From CADEEN01 sp963738425 (GTDB taxonomy: Bacteria; Pseudomonadota; Gammaproteobacteria; Burkholderiales; Burkholderiaceae_C), in the NCBI GenBank assembly GCA_963738425.1, contig CAVTWT010000027.1, positions 1 to 64,000 on the forward strand: a stretch of DNA of 64,000 bases, given 5' to 3'. A model generated the notes under the pieces. It was not told the origin of the DNA and ran no database searches. It was given only the letters and a program-made list of their open reading frames with translations. Below are positions 58,052 to 64,000 of this stretch, one piece after another. Position 1 is the first letter of the stretch; each line of letters starts with the position of its first letter. A program made the translations under genes and the position numbers.

Positions 58052-60892
58052 TCACTCGTAGCGCTGGCCCGCCTTCCACGCGCCAGCGTCGCTGAAGCTC
58101 ACCACTGGCGGCGTGCGCGGCCGCAGGTCTCGGGCAAAGCCGAGGAAGACGCGGTTGCGCGCCGTGTCCTTGCTCAGTGCCGAGGTGAGCAAGGCTGCGG
58201 TCGTCTGCTGCGTAAGGCCGGAGAGTGCATCGACCGTCGTTTCCTTGCGCGCCCAGTCGGCGTCGAATTCATACGCCAACTCGAACAGCCGACGCGCTCG
58301 CTCGCCGATCGACTTGTCCTTTTCCTCGAGTTTGTCCCGCACCCCGGCAACGATCGTCTGCCACTGGGCGTCGTCCAGCGCTTGCAGACGCACCGGAAGC
58401 TCGCCAATCACCTTGTCGGCACGCGTCTCCAACTCGTCAGCCGGATAGTCACCGGACTGGATGATGAAGTAGGCGAACTGCGAACGGCCCTCGCTGCCCG
58501 CACCGCCGAAGACGATGTAGCCGAGTTGCTGCTGCGTGCGCAGTTCGTTGTAAACCAACGGCCCGACAAACGACGCCAGCGCCAGCGTGGCCGCGCGCAG
58601 CTGCGGGCTGTCGCCGCCCAGCATCACTTCGCGACGGAACGCCGAGTTGTTGACCAGCAGAGACTCGCTCGTGCGCACGGTCTGGCCCGCACGCTGCACC
58701 AGCAGCCGTCGGTGCAGCAGGCTCTTGTCGGGCACAGCCGTCAGCCGCAGCGCTGAACTCACCCGCCGCGCAGCGGCCACGGCGTCGGCCGCACCGATGT
58801 TGCCGTAACTCAATGCCTCGAGCTTGCCACGCTGGTACAGCGAACGGGCGAAGGCCTGCACCTGCGGCAAAGTCAGTTCGCGTGCCACCGGCAGCATCTC
58901 GTCGGGGCGGTAGTGGAACTCACGCACTACGCGCCGCCGCGATTCGGCCAGAGTCTGGTAGGCATCGACACGCTCGAACGCCGACAGCTCGCGCAACAGC
59001 CGGTCCTTCAAGGCGGCGTAACGCTCGGTGGACAGCGAGCAGTCGCGCAAGCGCTTGATCACCTCGTCGAGCAAGCGGCCGGTCGATACGTCGTAGCCGT
59101 CGATGCCGATGCGCACACCTTCGAGCGAAGCCTCGAACTCGAAGCCCAAGCCGGCTTCGGCGGCCGGGTAGATCGCTTCGACGAGCGACTCCTTGACGCA
59201 GGCCTCGTAGAAGCGCAACAGCGTGGCCTGTCGCAACGAAGCGCGGTCGCGCGGCAGCCGCACGCGCATCTGATGCGACACGTACGGCCGCAGGAACTCT
59301 GCGTCCTGCGCGTAGTACAGGCTCAAAGTCGGTTCGTCGATCAGCCGCGCCGGCTCGACCGGGCGCACGCGCGTGCTCGCCGGAATGAACACGTTCGGGC
59401 GCGGCAGGCTGAGCGCTGCCAGCGCCGCCGGCTTGCCCAGCGCTGCCCAGGCCGGCCCGGCGTCTTCGACGTAGCTGTAGCGCGTGCCGAACCAGCGCTC
59501 GGTCTTGTCGACCGGTACGCCCTTGGCCACCAGCGTGACGAGAAGGTTGTCGCGCCGCAGGAAGGACAGCACCTGGCGCACGGCCTCGGGATCCTCGCGC
59601 AGCCACAGGTACGGCACGCGCTCGGCGATCTCGAGCGGGTAGTCCATCACCTGATTGGCCAGCGCCAGCGCCAGCGACATGCCCTCCCCTTTGTCGCGAA
59701 AACGCTCTTCGAGCATCGACATCGTTCGCCGCTCGGTGAACACGTGCTGCGGAACACCGCGGCGCTGCAGCAAGTCGATGCCGGCGAAGACCATCGACAG
59801 CACGCGCTCGTACTGGGCCAGGCCTTGCGGCGTCAAGCTCACCGAGATCTCGAACGAGCCGTAGTCATGCGTCTCGGCTTCGGCCCCCGCACTCAATCCC
59901 GTCGCCAGGCCTTCGGCCTTGAGGGCACTGAGCAGGCTGCCCGTGCCTTCGTGGCCGAGGACGAAGGCGATCAACTCCGCGGGCTTGCTGCCGGCCAGCG
60001 GGCGCAGGTCCGGCAACGCAAAACTCAGCGTCATGCGGCGCAGGTCCTTGACCGGCTCCATGCGCAGGATGCGCAACGCGGCCTTGGGTGGCAGATAGTC
60101 CGCGGGATAGCTCAGCTCGGCCCGCTGGGTGTCGGGCACGGCTGAGAACAAGGTCCGGGCCCAGGCCTCGAGCCGATCCAGGCCCATCGGCCCGGTGAGC
60201 GACAAGGCCATGCGGTTGGCGCTGTAGTAGCGGCGATGGAACGCCAGCAACTCTTCGCGCGTGGTTCCGGTCAAGGTCTCGACGCTGCCGGTACCGAAAT
60301 TGCGCGCCGGATGACCCTCGCGGTAGGCGGTGGAGCGCAGCGTGAACTCGCGCCAGCCGTCGTTCTCGAGGTTCTTCTGGAACTCGGAGTTGACCGCATT
60401 GACTTCGCGCGCATTGAACTCGGGTGTGAATTTGGGCGCGATGAAGAACTGTGCAAAGCGGTCCAGGGCGCCTTCGAAGGCGTCCGGCCTGACTTCCAGG
60501 TGGTAGTTCGTGCGATCGCGCGCGGTGTAGGCGTTGTTGCTGCCGCCGTTGCGTTCCAGGTACTCGCCGAACTCTTCGACCGACGGGTACTTCTCCGTGC
60601 CGAGGAACAGCATGTGCTCAAGGTAGTGCGCCAGGCCCTGGCGCTGCGGCGGATCGGCGAGGTTGCCCACGCCCACCGCCATCGAGGCCGACGCCACGTT
60701 GAGCTTCGGATCGGACAGCAGCAGCACCTTCATGCCATTGGGCAGCACGAAGCGGCGGTACGCCGACGCGTCGTTGGGTGCGGCCTCGCGCGGTGGGACC
60801 GTGGAGGGATCGATGCCAGCGGCGCGCACCGGTGCGCAAACGCACAGCATCAGCAGCATCGCGGACGCAACGCGCAACAGCAGAGTCTTCAT
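58052..60892 (-). CDS. M16 zinc metallopeptidase (insulinase/pitrilysin family)
   Basis: Length is 946 residues. A signal peptide at about residues 1-24 (LLRVASAMLLMLCVCAPVRA) marks export to the periplasm. The inverted zinc motif HYLEH is at residues 89-93 in GLAHYLEHMLFLGTEKYPSV, followed by the third zinc ligand Glu in NAVNSEFQKN. Four M16 domains follow, ending at PPVVSFSDAGAWKAGQRYE. The length and domain order match pitrilysin (protease III, ptrA), which degrades small peptides. ATG 60892 is chosen because it begins the signal peptide. It stands alone and is convergent with yfcG. Confidence 0.92.
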   Translation of the reverse strand: MKTLLLRVASAMLLMLCVCAPVRAAGIDPSTVPPREAAPNDASAYRRFVLPNGMKVLLLSDPKLNVASASMAVGVGNLADPPQRQGLAHYLEHMLFLGTEKYPSVEEFGEYLERNGGSNNAYTARDRTNYHLEVRPDAFEGALDRFAQFFIAPKFTPEFNAREVNAVNSEFQKNLENDGWREFTLRSTAYREGHPARNFGTGSVETLTGTTREELLAFHRRYYSANRMALSLTGPMGLDRLEAWARTLFSAVPDTQRAELSYPADYLPPKAALRILRMEPVKDLRRMTLSFALPDLRPLAGSKPAELIAFVLGHEGTGSLLSALKAEGLATGLSAGAEAETHDYGSFEISVSLTPQGLAQYERVLSMVFAGIDLLQRRGVPQHVFTERRTMSMLEERFRDKGEGMSLALALANQVMDYPLEIAERVPYLWLREDPEAVRQVLSFLRRDNLLVTLVAKGVPVDKTERWFGTRYSYVEDAGPAWAALGKPAALAALSLPRPNVFIPASTRVRPVEPARLIDEPTLSLYYAQDAEFLRPYVSHQMRVRLPRDRASLRQATLLRFYEACVKESLVEAIYPAAEAGLGFEFEASLEGVRIGIDGYDVSTGRLLDEVIKRLRDCSLSTERYAALKDRLLRELSAFERVDAYQTLAESRRRVVREFHYRPDEMLPVARELTLPQVQAFARSLYQRGKLEALSYGNIGAADAVAAARRVSSALRLTAVPDKSLLHRRLLVQRAGQTVRTSESLLVNNSAFRREVMLGGDSPQLRAATLALASFVGPLVYNELRTQQQLGYIVFGGAGSEGRSQFAYFIIQSGDYPADELETRADKVIGELPVRLQALDDAQWQTIVAGVRDKLEEKDKSIGERARRLFELAYEFDADWARKETTVDALSGLTQQTTAALLTSALSKDTARNRVFLGFARDLRPRTPPVVSFSDAGAWKAGQRYE

Positions 60893-60985
60893 GGAGCCAA
60901 GTCCCGCAACAACTTGGTGCAGTATCACTCAGCGCTTAAGGCACAAGTCAGTAGGGGCCGCGCCAAGGAAGTCACCTCGAGTCGC

Positions 60986-62446
60986 TCATGCCCCGCCCCG
61001 CGCCAACATGCGGCCGGCACGCGACAGCACCGGTCCGCCTTCGGCATAGGCTCGCATGCCGTTGACGTAGACCGCGCTGACACCGACGCTGGCGCTGACG
61101 GGGTTGTCGTACGTGGCGGTGTCGGCGATGCGCGCCGGGTCGAACACGACGACGTCGGCGTGCGCGCCAACGCGCAGCAGACCGCGCCCTTCGAGCCGGA
61201 AGTTGCGCGCCGTCATGCCCGTCATCTTGTGCACGGCCATCTCGAGCGGGAACAGCTGCCGCTCGCGCCAGTAGCGCGCCAACACGCGCGGGAAGGCGCC
61301 CCACAGTCGCGGATGCGGATGGCGGTCGTGCGGCAGGCCGTCGCTGCCGATCATCGTGCGCGGGTGCGCGATCACGCGCTCGACGTCGGCCTCGTCGATC
61401 TGGAAATAGCAGGCGCCGCCGGGCATCAGGCGGCAGCAGGCGGTCTTCTGGTCGACGCCCCACTCGGCGGCGACGTCGGCCAGCATGCGGCCGGTCACGT
61501 CGGGGAAGGCGTCGCTCCACGTCAGCATCACGTCGATCACGCCGTCCACCAGGTCCTCGCGCAGCACCGTCGAGCCGGCGACGTATGGGTAGACGTCCAT
61601 CGCGATCGGCTGGCGGGCGCCGAGCGCGTCGATCAGCGGCAGCGTCTCGCGCGTGCGGCCCCAGTTGGACGGGCCGGCGCACTTGTGGTGCGAGATCACC
61701 AGCGGCACGCCAGCGTCGAAGGCACAGTCGCCGGCCTCGTGCAGCGCCTCGATGATCCGCGCCATCTCGCTGCGCAGGTGCGTCGCGTAGACGCCGCCGT
61801 GGCGCGCCACCACGCGGGCCAGATCCGTCACCTCGTCGGCCGGCGCGGCATGTGCTTCTTCGTAGAACAGGCCCGACGACAGGCCCAGTGCGCCGGCGGC
61901 CATGCAGTCGTCGAGCAGTGCGGCCATGCGTGCACGCTCGTCGGCGCTGGCCGCACGCGTGAGGTCGTCCATCGCGGCGAACCGCAGCGTCGTGTGGCCG
62001 ATCAGCGGCGCCACGTTGACGGCCGGCCGCGCCGCGGCCACCGCCCGCACGTAGTCGGCGTACGACGGGTATCGGAACGACTGGGCGCCGAGCAGGTTCA
62101 GCGGCGGCTTCGCGGCTGCGGTCACGTACGGCGCCAGCGAGATGCCGCAGTTGCCGGTGACCAGCGTGGTGATGCCCTGCGACACCTTGGGCAGGTAAGC
62201 CGGATCGGACAGCACGATGGCGTCGTCGTGCGTATGGGCATCGATGAAGCCGGGGGCGATGACGCGGTCGCGGCAGTCGACGACGTCGACGTCCTCGATC
62301 GCCATGCCGTCGGGCAGTCGTTGGCGCAGCCCGTCGCCGAGGCGCTGAATGCGCTCTCCCACCAGCAGCACATCGCCGTGCCACGACGGACCGCCGCTGC
62401 CGTCAACCACGAGCCCTCCTTCGAGGAGGATGGGGATCGAACTCAT
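60986..62446 (-). CDS. D-aminoacylase (N-acyl-D-amino-acid deacylase)
   Basis: Length is 486 residues. It hydrolyses N-acyl-D-amino acids to D-amino acids. It is an amidohydrolase-fold enzyme: metal motif APGFIDAHTHDD (about residues 62-73), GNCGISLAP with the metal-ligand Cys, VISHHKCAG, and GSDGLPHDRHPHPRLWG with the catalytic Asp. ATG 62446 overlaps the stop of the RpiR regulator gene (ATGA). It is the last gene of the three-gene D-amino-acid operon that starts beyond the right edge. Confidence 0.93.
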   Translation of the reverse strand: MSSIPILLEGGLVVDGSGGPSWHGDVLLVGERIQRLGDGLRQRLPDGMAIEDVDVVDCRDRVIAPGFIDAHTHDDAIVLSDPAYLPKVSQGITTLVTGNCGISLAPYVTAAAKPPLNLLGAQSFRYPSYADYVRAVAAARPAVNVAPLIGHTTLRFAAMDDLTRAASADERARMAALLDDCMAAGALGLSSGLFYEEAHAAPADEVTDLARVVARHGGVYATHLRSEMARIIEALHEAGDCAFDAGVPLVISHHKCAGPSNWGRTRETLPLIDALGARQPIAMDVYPYVAGSTVLREDLVDGVIDVMLTWSDAFPDVTGRMLADVAAEWGVDQKTACCRLMPGGACYFQIDEADVERVIAHPRTMIGSDGLPHDRHPHPRLWGAFPRVLARYWRERQLFPLEMAVHKMTGMTARNFRLEGRGLLRVGAHADVVVFDPARIADTATYDNPVSASVGVSAVYVNGMRAYAEGGPVLSRAGRMLARGGA

Positions 62447-63369
62447 GGGACGGGACCTCCAGGGGCGGGTGGCGCGCCGGACGCGCTCCCGACCCAGCTT
62501 TGCAGCGGATGGCCGCGCACGTCGACACCATGCTCGTGCAGCGCGGCGCGCACACCCCGCAGTCGCTGCACGGCGGGCTCGCCACAGCGCTGCGCCACCA
62601 GCACGGTGAGGATCTCGATCGCAGTCAGGTGCGTCATGTAGACGTCGATGCCGACGTGCATCACGGCGTCGTCGGGCACGCTCAGCGCGAGCAGCACGTC
62701 GGTGCGGTCGGCCAGCGGCGTGCCCGGCTGCGTCAGCGACACCACGCGGGCGCCCTGCCGGCGCGCGATGTCCACCGCCTCCAGCATCGACGGCAGCCCG
62801 CCGACGTGCGACACCACGAGCACGACGCCGCGCGGATCCTGCGCCGCGGCGGCGACGCGCTGCAAGTGGTAGTCGACCCAGGCATTGGCTGACAGGCCGA
62901 GCCGGAACAGCCTCGCCTGCAGATCCTGCGCCATGAACCACGAGGTGATGCCCGTAGCGAACAGATCGATGTGGCGCGCCGCGGCGATCGCGCTCACCGC
63001 CTGCTCCAGCGTGGCCATGTCGAGCTGCGAGCGCACGCCGGCCACAGTGGCCGCTGCGCTGCGCGTGACCTTGGCGACGATGTCCTCAGCGCTGTCGGAG
63101 ATGTTGACGCGGCGGTGCAACGGCGAGCCGCCGAGCGCGAGCTCGTGCGCCAGCGCGAGTTTGAACTCGCGCAGGCCGGCAAAGCCGAGGTCGCGGCAGG
63201 TGCGCATCACCGTCGGCACCGAACTGCGCGCGCGCCGCGCCAGCAGATCGAAACTCTCGGCCAGCACGCGGTCGGGGTCCTCGAGGATCAGGTCGAGGAT
63301 GGCGCGCCGCGCGGCCGGCGCCTTGTCGCGGATCTGCGCCACCTTGCGGAGCAAGCCGTTGCTGCCCAT
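62443..63369 (-). CDS. MurR/RpiR-family transcriptional regulator
   Basis: Length is 308 residues. The N-terminal HTH_6 domain includes KAPAARRAILDLILEDPDRV and SSVPTVMRTCRDLGFAGLRE. The SIS domain at about residues 125-265 includes ARHIDLFATGITSWF, VVLVVSHVGGLPSM and ALSVPDDAVMHVGIDVYM. SIS-domain regulators usually sense phosphosugars. Here the gene lies between two D-amino-acid genes, so the ligand may be a D-amino-acid derivative or a muramyl-type compound. It is coupled to D-aminoacylase by ATGA and lies nine bases after the preceding gene. Confidence 0.9.
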   Translation of the reverse strand: MGSNGLLRKVAQIRDKAPAARRAILDLILEDPDRVLAESFDLLARRARSSVPTVMRTCRDLGFAGLREFKLALAHELALGGSPLHRRVNISDSAEDIVAKVTRSAAATVAGVRSQLDMATLEQAVSAIAAARHIDLFATGITSWFMAQDLQARLFRLGLSANAWVDYHLQRVAAAAQDPRGVVLVVSHVGGLPSMLEAVDIARRQGARVVSLTQPGTPLADRTDVLLALSVPDDAVMHVGIDVYMTHLTAIEILTVLVAQRCGEPAVQRLRGVRAALHEHGVDVRGHPLQSWVGSASGAPPAPGGPVP

Positions 63370-63378
63370 CGATGCCGC

Positions 63379-64000
63379 CTAGAAGTGCATCACCACCGCG
63401 TCGACGACGCGGTAGTGCTCGTCGACCATCGGCATCCAGTGCCACTTGTCGAACGTGGTGCAGGGGTGCGAGATGCCGAGCGCGATGCGCTCGCCGACCT
63501 GCGGCGCGGCGGCCGCGTCGGCCGCGTCCCAGCGCAGGTGGGCGTGCTGGTCGTTCAGGCCGGTGATCTTCCAGCTAGAGGGCACGGCGTGCGGCGCCGT
63601 CGCGCCGCGCGCCGCGCGCAGCAGCGGAATCGGCATCTCGATGTCGAACGACAGATCGCGGCGGCCGGCGGCCAGGAACGCCAGGCCGGGCTCGGGGCAC
63701 GACTGCACGTGCGTCCACACCTCGAGCGCCGGACGCAGCGCGTCGCCGGGCGCGCAGCCCAGTCGCGCTTCGACCACGCTGACGAAGCGCTTGTAGTTGC
63801 CGTGGTCGTGCGTGACGTAGCAGCCCGAACGCAGCAGGCCGCGCACCGGGCGACCAAGCGCGGGCGTCAATCGCGTGGCCACCAGGTCGAAGATCGCCGA
63901 GCCGCCGGCCGACAGCAGCACCTCGTGGCCATCGAACAGGCCGCGTGCGTCGCACTCGCGGGCGATGGCCTCGACGCGGTCCATCAGCGCATCGGCAAAG
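63379..64000 (-). CDS. D-serine deaminase-like / D-threonine aldolase-type PLP enzyme, partial (N-terminus outside window)
   Basis: The visible C-terminal 206 residues show HEVLLSAGGSAIFDLVATRL and VRGLLRSGCYVTHDHGNYKR, the end of an alanine-racemase-like barrel. They are followed by the D-serine-dehydratase-like C-terminal domain with LNDQHAHLRW and the zinc-binding HPCTTFDKW. Such fold-type III enzymes deaminate D-serine or cleave D-threonine. The N-terminal PLP lysine is off the right edge. It is the upstream gene of the operon with the RpiR regulator and D-aminoacylase. Confidence 0.88.
   Translation of the reverse strand, partial: FADALMDRVEAIARECDARGLFDGHEVLLSAGGSAIFDLVATRLTPALGRPVRGLLRSGCYVTHDHGNYKRFVSVVEARLGCAPGDALRPALEVWTHVQSCPEPGLAFLAAGRRDLSFDIEMPIPLLRAARGATAPHAVPSSWKITGLNDQHAHLRWDAADAAAAPQVGERIALGISHPCTTFDKWHWMPMVDEHYRVVDAVVMHF

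Noticed and set aside
60236..62641. A long rightward open frame (about 800 codons) opposite the M16 peptidase and D-aminoacylase genes
   Set aside because: It is antisense to two well-supported genes, crosses the gap between them and has no domain or signal. High GC makes such frames common.

Overview
The window is a composite of two different kinds of genome. Positions 1 to about 25,680 look alphaproteobacterial (Rhizobiales-like). They hold a gene-transfer-agent or prophage tail block, two ribose-type (CUT2) sugar ABC transporters, several insertion-sequence remnants and a second prophage-type block (P27 terminase, ParB-domain DNA methylase, DUF3489 protein). Positions about 25,680 to 64,000 look betaproteobacterial (Burkholderiales, close to the Rubrivivax/Leptothrix/Comamonadaceae type). 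They hold the rimP-nusA-infB-rbfA-truB translation operon, fabI, lptFG, holC, pepA, a FimV-like protein and GC-rich dispersed repeats of a kind common in that order. The change falls inside truB within a few bases of 25,680, so a chimeric assembly is the simplest reading.

Layout of the alphaproteobacterial part. A cysteine desulfurase fragment (1-120) is cut by an IS21-family element (121-2641), which abuts a truncated second IS21 element (2642 to about 3900). A nucleoside phosphorylase follows at 4.0-4.8 kb, then a 3'-truncated DUF2793 tail protein and the C-terminal part of a GTA TIM-barrel tail protein (4.8-8.4 kb). From 8.4 to 11.1 kb come an IS-end repeat, a tyrosine recombinase fragment, an IS5 fragment, an intact aldo/keto reductase and an IS3 fragment. 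Sugar transporter 1 lies at 12.3-15.9 kb (binding protein, double-domain ATPase, single permease). A second copy of the IS-end repeat follows at 15.9 kb, with fragments of a flavin monooxygenase and a P-type ATPase. Sugar transporter 2 lies at 16.8-21.0 kb (binding protein, fused double permease, single-domain ATPase). The prophage-type block is at 21.2-25.7 kb. Many otherwise well-conserved genes here carry single-base frameshifts, mostly equivalent to +1, which suggests consensus errors more than true decay.

Layout of the betaproteobacterial part. The operon rimP-nusA-infB-rbfA-truB runs leftward. A segment of about 2.7 kb (infB 5' end, nusA, rimP, fabI 5' end) is present twice head to tail (about 29,068-31,727 and 31,730-34,440). 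The first copy has indels that become dense toward its outer end. The two copies differ at many sites, so this is either two strains joined end to end or an old tandem duplication with one decayed copy. Then come fabI, a FAD oxidoreductase, a 55-residue basic protein, a PLP-dependent Orn/Lys/Arg decarboxylase, NfeD with a stomatin-like protein, tRNA-Ser(GGA), a branched-chain amino acid binding protein, a DUF1615 lipoprotein, and pepA-holC-orf opposite lptF-lptG-cbiX-cysB. The last genes are a methionine aminotransferase, fimV, a Crp-family regulator, a phosphotransferase/acyl-CoA dehydrogenase pair, yfcG, an M16 peptidase, and a D-amino-acid utilisation operon (deaminase-like enzyme, RpiR regulator, D-aminoacylase) running off the right end.

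No CRISPR array and no rRNA were seen. The points most worth following up are the two adjacent sugar transporters with opposite fusion architectures, the in-frame repeat insertions inside istA and the aminotransferase, the duplicated translation-operon segment and the alpha/beta join. I did not find a clearly new biological system.
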